Origin: Hoeflea sp. 108
GTDB lineage: Bacteria > Pseudomonadota > Alphaproteobacteria > Rhizobiales > Rhizobiaceae
Assembly: GCF_000372965.1 (NCBI RefSeq)
Contig: NZ_KB890024.1
Coordinates: 1,428,839-1,492,838, forward strand
Length of the DNA stretch: 64,000 nt
Reading direction: 5' to 3'
This document shows positions 37,861 through 45,293 of this stretch, piece after piece. The notes below the pieces were generated by a model. It did no database searches and was not told the origin of the DNA. It saw nothing but the letters and a program-made list of their open reading frames with translations. Both the position numbers and the translations under genes were made by a program. Numbering within the stretch: position 1 is the stretch's first letter; every line of letters begins with the position of its first letter.

Positions 37861-40170
37861 ATGACAATCGTCACGCCGAAATTCGGAATGGGCGCGTCCG
37901 TATTGCGGGTCGAGGATGGTGCCTTCATCACCGGCCGCGGCCGCTATACCGACGACATCGCGCCGGCCTCTCAACTGCATGGTTATGTGCTGCGCTCGCC
38001 CGTCGCCAAGGCGACCTTCACCTTGGGTTCGCTCGAGGCGGCGCGCGCCGCGCCGGGTGTCCATCTGGTGCTGACCGGGGCCGATATCGCCCATCTCGGC
38101 GACCTCAAGTCGATGGTCATGCAGAAGCAGCCCGATGGCACGCGGGCGCCAACCCGTGACATCCCGATTCTCTGCCGCGACCGCGTCCACTATGTCGGCG
38201 ATGCCGTGGCCTTCGTTGTCGCCGACACCAGGGCACTGGCGCAGGATGCCGCCGAACTCATCGAAGTCGACTATGATGGCGAGGACGCGGCAGCCGTCAC
38301 GGCGACCGCACTTGACGATGACACGCCGCTCGTCTGGCCCGAGCTGGGCTCCAACAAGGCCTTCACCTATCATATCGGCGACAAGTCCAGGACCGATGCC
38401 GCCTTTGCCAAGGCAGACCGCGTCACCCGTATCGAATTCGTCAACAACCGTCTGATCTGCAACTACATGGAGCCGCGCTCGGCCATCGGCGAATGGCGCA
38501 AGGACGAAGACCGCTTCGTGCTGACCACGGGGTCGCAGGGCGTGCATTCGATGCGCAACATCCTGACCGGCCAGGTGTTCGGCATCGATGCCGACAAGCT
38601 TCGCGTCGTGACCCCCGACGTCGGCGGCGGTTTCGGTACCAAGGTCTTCGTCTATCGCGAGCACGCGCTGGTGATGGAGGCCGCCAAGCGCCTTGGCCGC
38701 CCGGTGAAGTGGGCAAGCGACCGCACCGAGCATTTCCTCACCGACGCACAAGGCCGCGACAATGTCGTGACCGCCGAGATGGCGATGGACAGCAATGGCC
38801 GCTTCCTCGGCCTGCGCGTCCATCTCCTGTCCAATGCCGGTGCCTACATTTCCCAGTTCGGACCCGTGATCGCCTTTATCGGCGCCAGCATGTCGACTGG
38901 CGTCTACGATATCCAGGCGCTCGATGTGACGATCCTGGGCGTCTACACCAACACCTGCCCTGTTGATGCCTATCGCGGCGCGGGGCGCCCGGAAGCCGCA
39001 CTTCTGGTCGAGAAGCTGGTCGACGCCTGCGCCCGCGAGCTCGGCCTTTCGGTCGATGAGATCCGCCGCCGCAACTTCATCCGCCCCGAGCAGTTCCCGT
39101 ACCGCACGCAGACCGGCCGGCTCTACGATGTCGGCGAGTTCGAGGCCCATATGGACCAGTCGATGGACCGCGCCGGCTGGGCGAACTTCCCGGACCGGCT
39201 GGCCGAAGCCTGGCAACGCGGAAAGATCCGCGGCATCGGCATGGCCACCTACATCGAGGCCTGCGCCTTCGCCGGGTCCGAGCCGGCACGTGTCGAACTC
39301 AACGCCGATGGTTCGGTGTCCGTGTTCATCGGGACCCAGTCCAACGGCCAGGGTCATGCCACGGCCTACGCTCAGTTCGTCTCGGAGAAGCTCAATCTCG
39401 ACGTCGCCAGAATCAGCGTGCATCAGGGCGATACGGACCAGCTCGCCAAAGGCGGCGGCACCGGCGGTTCGCGTTCGATCCCGCTCGGCGGCGTCTCGGC
39501 CTCACGCGCAGGTGCAGCCCTTGCCGAGAAGCTGAAGAAGATCGCCGCCGACGAGCTGGAGGCAGCAGCCGCCGACATCGACCTCGACAATGGCGAAGCG
39601 CGCATCGTCGGCACTGACCGCGTCATCTCCTTCGCCGACCTCCATGCCGCGGCGAAAAACCCCGATGATCTCAAGGCGATGGGAGAGTTTGTTCAGGACG
39701 AGGCAACTTATCCCAACGGCACCCATATCTGCGAGGTGGAGATCGACCCGGAGACCGGGTCCACCGAGGTCGTCGCCTACACTATCGTCGACGATTTCGG
39801 CACCACCGTGAACCCCATCCTGCTCGCCGGCCAGGTCCATGGCGGCGTCGTCCAGGGCATCGGTCAGGCGTTGTCGGAAGAGGCGGTCTATGGCGAGGAC
39901 GGCCAGCTCATCACCGCAAGCTTCATGGATTACGCCATGCCGCGCGCCGACACCGTGCCGTCCTTTCATTTCGAGACGCGCAATGTGCCCTCGACCACCA
40001 ACGCCATGGGCATGAAGGGGGCAGGCGAGGCGGGCACCATCGGCTCCACGCCCGCCGCGCTCAATGCGGTGACCGATGCGCTCTACCGCGCCTACGGCAT
40101 CGGCCATATCGAGATGCCGGCAACGCCGGCGCGCATCTGGGCTTCCATCGCGGCGGCCCGGCAGCAGTGA
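37861..40170 (+). CDS. Xanthine dehydrogenase/CoxL family molybdopterin-binding subunit (form II), lone
   Basis: A 769-residue large subunit from ATG 37861 (MTIVTPKFGMGASVLRVEDG). It has the Ald_Xan_dh_C N-terminal part and the molybdenum-cofactor domain with GGGFGTKVFVYREHALVMEA, the active-site loop AYRGAGR (370-376), and GMKGAGEAGTIGSTPAALNA with catalytic Glu723. AYRGAGR marks form II and not the CO-oxidising form I (AYRCSFR). No FAD or 2Fe-2S subunit gene is adjacent, so partners must be elsewhere or absent. It probably hydroxylates an unknown aldehyde or heterocycle. The EamA gene starts in its stop (GTGA). Confidence 0.85.
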   Translation: MTIVTPKFGMGASVLRVEDGAFITGRGRYTDDIAPASQLHGYVLRSPVAKATFTLGSLEAARAAPGVHLVLTGADIAHLGDLKSMVMQKQPDGTRAPTRDIPILCRDRVHYVGDAVAFVVADTRALAQDAAELIEVDYDGEDAAAVTATALDDDTPLVWPELGSNKAFTYHIGDKSRTDAAFAKADRVTRIEFVNNRLICNYMEPRSAIGEWRKDEDRFVLTTGSQGVHSMRNILTGQVFGIDADKLRVVTPDVGGGFGTKVFVYREHALVMEAAKRLGRPVKWASDRTEHFLTDAQGRDNVVTAEMAMDSNGRFLGLRVHLLSNAGAYISQFGPVIAFIGASMSTGVYDIQALDVTILGVYTNTCPVDAYRGAGRPEAALLVEKLVDACARELGLSVDEIRRRNFIRPEQFPYRTQTGRLYDVGEFEAHMDQSMDRAGWANFPDRLAEAWQRGKIRGIGMATYIEACAFAGSEPARVELNADGSVSVFIGTQSNGQGHATAYAQFVSEKLNLDVARISVHQGDTDQLAKGGGTGGSRSIPLGGVSASRAGAALAEKLKKIAADELEAAAADIDLDNGEARIVGTDRVISFADLHAAAKNPDDLKAMGEFVQDEATYPNGTHICEVEIDPETGSTEVVAYTIVDDFGTTVNPILLAGQVHGGVVQGIGQALSEEAVYGEDGQLITASFMDYAMPRADTVPSFHFETRNVPSTTNAMGMKGAGEAGTIGSTPAALNAVTDALYRAYGIGHIEMPATPARIWASIAAARQQ

Positions 40171-41114
40171 AGCATCAGGTGGTTCAGGCGGCGTCATCGC
40201 CACTTACGGGCATCGCGCTCAAGGTCATTTCGGTGGCGATCTTCGTCGGCATGTCGACGGCCATCAAGCTGGCCGGCCAGGTGCCTGCCGGCCAGATCGT
40301 CTTCTACCGGTCATTCTTCGCCATTTTTCCGATCCTGGCCTTTCTCGCCTTTCGCGGCGAGCTGCGCACTGCGGTCGCCACCAAGCGGCCCTTCGGACAC
40401 ATCATGCGCGGCTTGGCCGGCGTCACCGCCATGGGCTTCGGCTTCTTCGCGCTGACGCAGCTGCCATTGCCGGAGGCGATCACGCTGAATTACGCCCAGC
40501 CGCTTCTGGTCGTCGTCTTCAGCGCCCTCATTCTCGGCGAAAACGTCCGTGCCTATCGCTGGACGGCGGTCGCTATCGGCCTTGTCGGCGTGTTGATCGT
40601 CTCGTGGCCCAATCTGACGCTGTTCACTTCGCCCGAAGGCGTCAGCGACAAGGCGGCGATGGGCGCGCTGGCTGCAATCATCGGTGCGGCGCTGTCGGCC
40701 ATCGCAATGCTCCTGGTCCGCAACCTCGTCCATTCCGAACGCACCGCGACGATCGTGCTGTGGTTCTCGCTGACCGCCAGCGTCATGGCCCTGTTCAGCA
40801 TTCCGTTCGGCTGGCAGGCGCTCAGCTGGGAACAGACGGCGCTGCTGGTCACCGGTGGCTTCTGCGGCGGCATCGCCCAGCTGTTCATGACCGAGGCCTA
40901 TCGCCACGCCGAAGCGTCCACGGTCGCCCCGTTCGAATACAGTTCCTTGCTGCTGGGCATCGTTGTCGGCTATCTCGTTTTCGGCGACCTGCCGACCATC
41001 CATACACTGGTCGGCGGCGTCATCGTCGTCGGCGCCGGCATCTTCATCATCTGGCGCGAACGGCGTCTTGGAATCGAACGCCGCGCCGCCAAGAAGGCCA
41101 CAACGCCGCAATAG
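40167..41114 (+). CDS. EamA/DMT-superfamily transporter
   Basis: A 315-residue inner-membrane protein with ten helices in two EamA repeats (ISVAIFVGMSTAIKLAGQVP near the start, and AIIGAALSAIAMLLVRNLVH at the start of the second). It starts at GTG 40167 overlapping the preceding stop by 4 nt. FYRSFFAIFPI and GFGFFALTQLPLPEAITLNY are typical of RhaT/YdcZ-like exporters of this family. Substrate is not predictable. It may form an operon with the upstream oxidoreductase and perhaps export its product (inference). Confidence 0.85.
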   Translation: MKHQVVQAASSPLTGIALKVISVAIFVGMSTAIKLAGQVPAGQIVFYRSFFAIFPILAFLAFRGELRTAVATKRPFGHIMRGLAGVTAMGFGFFALTQLPLPEAITLNYAQPLLVVVFSALILGENVRAYRWTAVAIGLVGVLIVSWPNLTLFTSPEGVSDKAAMGALAAIIGAALSAIAMLLVRNLVHSERTATIVLWFSLTASVMALFSIPFGWQALSWEQTALLVTGGFCGGIAQLFMTEAYRHAEASTVAPFEYSSLLLGIVVGYLVFGDLPTIHTLVGGVIVVGAGIFIIWRERRLGIERRAAKKATTPQ

Positions 41115-41185
41115 GCGCGAACGAAGCAACCGGAGCCTGCCCGCTCCACAACCGAAAGGTCGGCCGCGTCGTGGCCGGAGCGGGC

Positions 41186-42175
41186 ATGGACGAAGCGTTT
41201 CCGATCGATGTGGTCATGCCGTGGGTCGATGGCAGCGATCCCGGCCACCGTGCCGAACTCGAGCGACGCTGGCCGTGGCAGCCATGGCTACAGCCGGCGC
41301 GCTATCGTTTTCGCGACAATGGCGAGCTGCGCTACGCGCTGCGTTCCATCCAGCTGAACATGCCGTGGGTGCGTACCATCCATCTGGTCACCAACGGCCA
41401 GGCGCCGCGCTGGCTCGATCTGGAGCATCCCAAGGTCAATCTCGTCACCCACGACCTCTTTTTCGAAAGGCCCGAGCGGCTGCCGGTGTTCAGCTCGAGC
41501 GCCATCGAGGCCAACCTGCACCGCATCGGCCAGGCCGGCGTCGCCAGGCATTTCCTGCTCTTCAACGACGACTTTTTCGTTGGCCAGCCGGTGGATCGCG
41601 GGGAATATGTCGGGGCCGACGGCGGCAAGCGGCTGCATGCCCTGCAGTGCGGCTTGCCCGCTTTCAGGTTCGGCGTCGACCGCTACCAGCACACGCTGGC
41701 CTTCAATAATTTGCTGCTTTCGGTCGCCTTCCGCCGTCGGAAATGGGCTTATCCGGCCCACGTGCCGCTCTTGATGGACATCGAGGATCTGGACTGGCTG
41801 CATCGCCGCTTCCGCGTCTGGCTGCGCCGCACCGCAGGCCATCGCTTCCGCCAGCGCACCGACGCGCTCGCACGCATACTCTACATAAATGCCGTTCCCG
41901 AACGTGATCGCAACCGCAGCTCGGGCGCCCGCCTTGTCCGGCTGGACCGGGAACATGTCATCCCGCTGCGCGACGATGTCCAGTTCGGCATGGCGCTGGC
42001 GCGTCTGGTCGAGCGACCGCCTCAGTTCTTCTGCCTCAACGACGAGATCGAGGATCACGCCCGTGCCGCCATCCGCGCCATCGAGATGCGGACGGCGTTG
42101 GAAACCATCTTTCCCGATCCGGCTCCATTCGAGCTGGACCGCCTACGGCAGCCGCTGACTATTGTCCGGCCCTGA
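41186..42175 (+). CDS. Stealth-family sugar-phosphate transferase
   Basis: A 329-residue protein from ATG 41186; GTG 41171 is an alternative. It shows the Stealth conserved regions: CR1 DVVMPWVDGSDP at residues 8-19; CR2 RYRFRDNGELRYALRSIQLN, then WVRTIHLVTNGQAPRWL and FLLFNDDFFVGQP; a CR3-like zone with YPAHVPLLMDIEDL; and CR4 PPQFFCLNDEIED near the end. Stealth proteins transfer hexose-1-phosphate in capsular or surface polysaccharide and resemble GlcNAc-1-phosphotransferase. No other polysaccharide gene is nearby. It overlaps the converging MmyB regulator by 17 nt. Confidence 0.83.
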   Translation: MDEAFPIDVVMPWVDGSDPGHRAELERRWPWQPWLQPARYRFRDNGELRYALRSIQLNMPWVRTIHLVTNGQAPRWLDLEHPKVNLVTHDLFFERPERLPVFSSSAIEANLHRIGQAGVARHFLLFNDDFFVGQPVDRGEYVGADGGKRLHALQCGLPAFRFGVDRYQHTLAFNNLLLSVAFRRRKWAYPAHVPLLMDIEDLDWLHRRFRVWLRRTAGHRFRQRTDALARILYINAVPERDRNRSSGARLVRLDREHVIPLRDDVQFGMALARLVERPPQFFCLNDEIEDHARAAIRAIEMRTALETIFPDPAPFELDRLRQPLTIVRP

Positions 42176-42944
42176 GGTGGGCGGCCGTTTCCTCATCGGC
42201 GGGGAAGAAGGATTCAATGGCGATTTCCGACAGCGTCACGTCGAGCGGCGTGCCGAACACGGTCGTCGTGCTGATAAAGGACAATACGACGTCGCCGACA
42301 CGTATCCTGAGCGGGTGCACGATCGCATTGGCGTTGCCCTGGATCGGCCGGCCCTGGCGGGGGCCGTCGGGATAGCCGAGCAGTTCCGTCTCCAGTGCCT
42401 TCAGCACCGGGTCGCCGGCTATGTCATTCTGATGCTTCAGCCGCTCGATCAGGTGCGCTCGCCATTCATGCAGGTTGACGATATACGGCGCCACGCCGTT
42501 CGGATGCAGGCTGAGGCGCAGCACATTGACAGGGGCCTCCAGCAGCGACGCATCTTCCACCCCACCCAAAAGCTGGCCGAGCGCGGCATTGCCCTCGATC
42601 AGGTTCCAGTGTCGGTCGATGGCAATGGCCGGATAGGGCTCATGGCCCTTCAGCACCATGCGCACTGCGTCCATCGCGGGGGTGAGCGAGGGGTGATCCA
42701 GCGGCTTTTCGCTGAAGCTCGGCGCATATCCGGCGGCGAGCAACAGCTGGTTGCGCTGGCGCAGCGGGATCGCAAGCTGCTCGGCGATGTGCAGCACCAT
42801 GTCACGTGAGGGCAGGGAGCGCCCGCTCTCCATGAAGCTCAGGTGCCGCTGCGAGATTTCGGCCTCCATGGCCAGATCGAGCTGGCTCATGCGCCGTTTT
42901 GTGCGCCATTCGCGGATCAGGCCGCCGACCGTGTTTGTGTCCAT
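42159..42944 (-). CDS. XRE-family regulator with MmyB-like ligand-binding domain
   Basis: A 261-residue regulator. The N-terminal HTH is at residues 1-60 (LIREWRTKRRMSQLDLAMEA, then ISQRHLSFMESGRSLPSRDM). The C-terminal MmyB-like PAS domain has HEPYPAIAIDRHWNLIEGNA and VNVLRLSLHPNGVAPYIVNL then HEWRAHLIERLKHQ. This class often regulates a divergent neighbour and may bind a fatty-acid-like ligand. The divergent four-helix gene 142 nt away is the likely target. It overlaps the Stealth gene 3' end by 17 nt. Confidence 0.87.
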   Translation of the reverse strand: MDTNTVGGLIREWRTKRRMSQLDLAMEAEISQRHLSFMESGRSLPSRDMVLHIAEQLAIPLRQRNQLLLAAGYAPSFSEKPLDHPSLTPAMDAVRMVLKGHEPYPAIAIDRHWNLIEGNAALGQLLGGVEDASLLEAPVNVLRLSLHPNGVAPYIVNLHEWRAHLIERLKHQNDIAGDPVLKALETELLGYPDGPRQGRPIQGNANAIVHPLRIRVGDVVLSFISTTTVFGTPLDVTLSEIAIESFFPADEETAAHLRAGQ

Positions 42945-42978
42945 GCCTGCAATCTAGCGCGACAACTTTCTCGTTTCT

Positions 42979-42995
42979 ATTACCTCAAGCGTAAT
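42979..42995. promoter_or_regulatory. Inverted repeat, candidate operator of the MmyB-like regulator
   Basis: ATTAC at 42979-42983 and GTAAT at 42991-42995 form 5-nt arms around CTCAAGC. It lies 35 nt upstream of the regulator start and about 90 nt upstream of the divergent gene, in an A/T-richer patch. It could serve both promoters. Binding is not shown. Confidence 0.35.
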
Positions 42996-43086
42996 CGCAT
43001 CAAGGCTGGCGCAGTGGGATGTTGCCTCAAGGAAGGCGGACGCAGCAAGCGAAGCCTCCGCCAAGACAAACCCAAAGGAGCCTGCC

Positions 43087-43482
43087 ATGACAGTCACCAT
43101 GTTCCTCCGCAACACGCTTTACCTTGATGCCCTTGCCAGCGGAGCCACAGCACTTTTGATGCTGCTCGGCGCGCCGCTGCTTGCGGGCCTTCTCGAATTG
43201 CCCGAGCCGCTGCTGTTCTGGGCCGGCCTGCTGCTCATCCCCTTCGTCGCCATGCTGGTCGTCATAGCCCGGCGTGACAGCGTGCCGCGCGGCCTGCTCC
43301 CCGTCATTATCGTACTGAACATGCTCTGGGTAATCGGCAGCTTCGTCCTGCTCTTGTCGGGTGCCGTTGCGCCAAACGCTCTTGGCATCGCCTTCGTGGT
43401 AGTCCAGGCACTCGCCGTCGCAGTTTTCGCCGAATTGCAGTTCATTGGAATCCGCCGTGCCGGTACGGTCGCCGTCGCCTGA
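43087..43482 (+). CDS. Four-helix membrane protein, divergent from the MmyB-like regulator
   Basis: A 131-residue protein with four hydrophobic helices and short loops (YLDALASGATALLMLLGAPL, LLFWAGLLLIPFVAMLVVIA, LPVIIVLNMLWVIGSFVLLL, LGIAFVVVQALAVAVFAELQ). AAAGGAG lies 10 nt upstream of ATG 43087. It belongs to no family I can name with certainty. It is the likely target of the divergent regulator. Confidence 0.7.
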   Translation: MTVTMFLRNTLYLDALASGATALLMLLGAPLLAGLLELPEPLLFWAGLLLIPFVAMLVVIARRDSVPRGLLPVIIVLNMLWVIGSFVLLLSGAVAPNALGIAFVVVQALAVAVFAELQFIGIRRAGTVAVA

Positions 43483-43494
43483 ACCGGTTGCGCC

Positions 43495-44358
43495 CTACAG
43501 GCCGCCGAGTTCCCTCAGCTTGGCCTTGATCTCCAGGAAATCCCGCCACGCAAGTTTCTTGTGGGCGGGATTTCTCAACAGATACGCCGGATGCAGCGTC
43601 GGCATGACCGGAATGACCGTTCCGTCGGCCGTCCTGTGCGTCTTCCAGTTACCGCGCAGCCGCAGGATGCCATCGGGCGCGCCGGTCAACAGCTTGGCCG
43701 ACGGGCCGCCGAGCGACACCAGCACCTTCGGATTGGCGAGCGCGATCTGGCGTTCGATGAACGGCCGGCAGATTTCCGTTTCGTGTGGTGTCGGCGTGCG
43801 GTTGCCGGGCGGACGCCAGGGAATGACGTTGGCGATATAGGCCGACTTCCGGTCGAGGCCGATGGCCGTGAGGATGCGGTCGAGCAGCTGGCCCGAGCGG
43901 CCGACGAAGGGAAGCCCCTCCAGATCCTCGTCCCGTCCCGGCGCTTCGCCGACCAGCATCAGGTCGGCCTCGGGGTTGCCGTCGGCAAACACCATGCTCT
44001 TGGCCGTAGCCTTGAGGTTGCAGCCGTCGAAGCTTTCGAGAATCTGGCGCAACTCGTCGAGAGAGGCGGCTTTCGAGGCGGCCTCGCGTGCCGCGGCAGC
44101 CTGCGCTTCATCAGGCACCGCAGCCGCAACGGGCCGTGGCGGCGGCGCAGCAGCTGTTCTGTCGCTCCCAGCGGATACGCCTGGCCGGGAAAGGCCCGGC
44201 TGGGCAGCACGCGTCGCCGGCGCTGCCTGTCGCGCCGCCGCGCTTTCGGCGAACCTGTCGATGGGATCGTCGGCCAACGCCTCGTCCACGCCCGCCGCCG
44301 CATAGAAGGCGAGCAGATCGCGCAGATCCGGACGTTCATTTCCCGAAATGGAGGCCAT
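43495..44358 (-). CDS. Uracil-DNA glycosylase, SPO1/family-4-like
   Basis: A 287-residue protein with a long Ala/Pro-rich N-terminal region (residues 1-95) and a UDG domain. Motifs are LMLVGEAPGRDEDLEGLPFV (motif 1), IPWRPPGNRTPTPHE, and PVMPTLHPAYLLRNP (motif 2 His-Pro). It removes uracil from DNA to start base excision repair. Only two Cys occur (FDGCNLK and TEICRPF); two of the four Fe-S ligands of canonical family 4 appear replaced (Phe and Trp), as is common in alphaproteobacterial members as I recall. Position between unrelated genes gives no more. Confidence 0.88.
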   Translation of the reverse strand: MASISGNERPDLRDLLAFYAAAGVDEALADDPIDRFAESAAARQAAPATRAAQPGLSRPGVSAGSDRTAAAPPPRPVAAAVPDEAQAAAAREAASKAASLDELRQILESFDGCNLKATAKSMVFADGNPEADLMLVGEAPGRDEDLEGLPFVGRSGQLLDRILTAIGLDRKSAYIANVIPWRPPGNRTPTPHETEICRPFIERQIALANPKVLVSLGGPSAKLLTGAPDGILRLRGNWKTHRTADGTVIPVMPTLHPAYLLRNPAHKKLAWRDFLEIKAKLRELGGL

Positions 44359-44394
44359 GGCTCTTTTTCGGCGTTCGGACGCCGATTTGCAAGT

Positions 44395-45048
44395 TCACGA
44401 CGACGGAATGCGCGGGTCCTGCACTATATAAAAGCGCCAGCGCGGCGTGTAGTCGGTGATCAGGAAGTTGAAATCGGCGGCCTCGCCGGGGTCTATCTTG
44501 CCTTCGGTATAGCGCAGCCGGTCATAGGGCTCGAAATCCCTGACATATTTGGAGAAGCTGCTCGACGAGATGTTGGCGCTGTCGCCGCGCCTTTGGTCGA
44601 AGGACAGGCCATCGCCGAAGTCGCTCGGCTTGCCCTCGATCTCCTGCAGTTCGAACTCGAATTCGATCCATGCCTGGCCGCTGTTGTTGAGCGCCTCGAT
44701 GCGCATGAACATGATGCCGTTGGCGTACAGCCCGGACGTGTCGAAGGGCCTGATCGGTCGTGTGGTGCGGATGGTCAGCGTCACCGGCGACGACGACTCC
44801 AGCTCCTCCCTGATGACAAGCGGGTCCTCGCGCGTGCCGATGCCCGAGACCGAGGTGATGCGGAAGCCGCCGAGCTCGTCTGAAAACGAATAGGCGCCGC
44901 TGGTCCAGAGCTTCTGTCCGTCCGCGGTTTCCTGCGAACGACCTTCGCCGGCCAAACACGTCGCAATAAGAAGGGAGACCACCGCCAGCATGTGGCTTGT
45001 GGGGCTGAAGCGTTTCAGTCCGGTCTTGCAAGGCACGAATTGGCGCAT
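44395..45048 (-). CDS. Exported hypothetical protein
   Basis: A 217-residue protein with a signal peptide (MLAVVSLLIATCLAGEGRSQ); a start at 44991 would place it directly at the N-terminus and may be the real one. The mature part has WTSGAYSFSDELGGFRITSV, EELESSSPVTLTIRTTRPIR and a C-terminal YTPRWRFYIVQDPRIPSS, and looks beta-rich. I do not recognise the family beyond rhizobial hypothetical proteins. It is divergent from the ETF-QO gene. Confidence 0.65.
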   Translation of the reverse strand: MRQFVPCKTGLKRFSPTSHMLAVVSLLIATCLAGEGRSQETADGQKLWTSGAYSFSDELGGFRITSVSGIGTREDPLVIREELESSSPVTLTIRTTRPIRPFDTSGLYANGIMFMRIEALNNSGQAWIEFEFELQEIEGKPSDFGDGLSFDQRRGDSANISSSSFSKYVRDFEPYDRLRYTEGKIDPGEAADFNFLITDYTPRWRFYIVQDPRIPSS

Positions 45049-45134
45049 GAAGAATCAATGGACGAAAAGCGATGGGCAACCTGCCGCCGACACTACCCTG
45101 TCACATCGGGGCGGAAAGCGAAATATTTTGACCT

Positions 45135-45148
45135 TTACGTTAACGTAA
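45135..45148. promoter_or_regulatory. Perfect 14-bp palindrome in the ETF-QO promoter, LiuR-like
   Basis: TTACGTTAACGTAA is a perfect palindrome. It sits between TTGACC (45128-45133) and GATAAT (45149-45154), which resemble -35 and -10 elements 15 nt apart, about 145 nt upstream of the ETF-QO ATG. MerR-family regulators bind in such spacers, and LiuR of that family controls leucine-degradation and ETF-QO genes in many proteobacteria. The LiuR link is inference from position and type of site. Confidence 0.5.
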
Positions 45149-45293
45149 GATAATTCTCGACTTGGACGGGCTGCAGCTAGGCCAAACAGCCGATGTGCGG
45201 ATTGGTCCGGTTTGACGTTTCCGACTGATGCGCTATGCAGCGCGTAGCCAAAAGATTGCCCTTGGGACAGGGTTAGCCAACGCGGAGGGATTG

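Noticed and set aside
35857..40170. Very long open frames on both strands across pepN and the CoxL-like gene (up to 1,451 codons)
   Set aside because: They are antisense extensions caused by G/C-rich third codon positions. The real proteins start at 37713 (minus) and 37861 (plus), where homology begins, and the extra parts show no family features.
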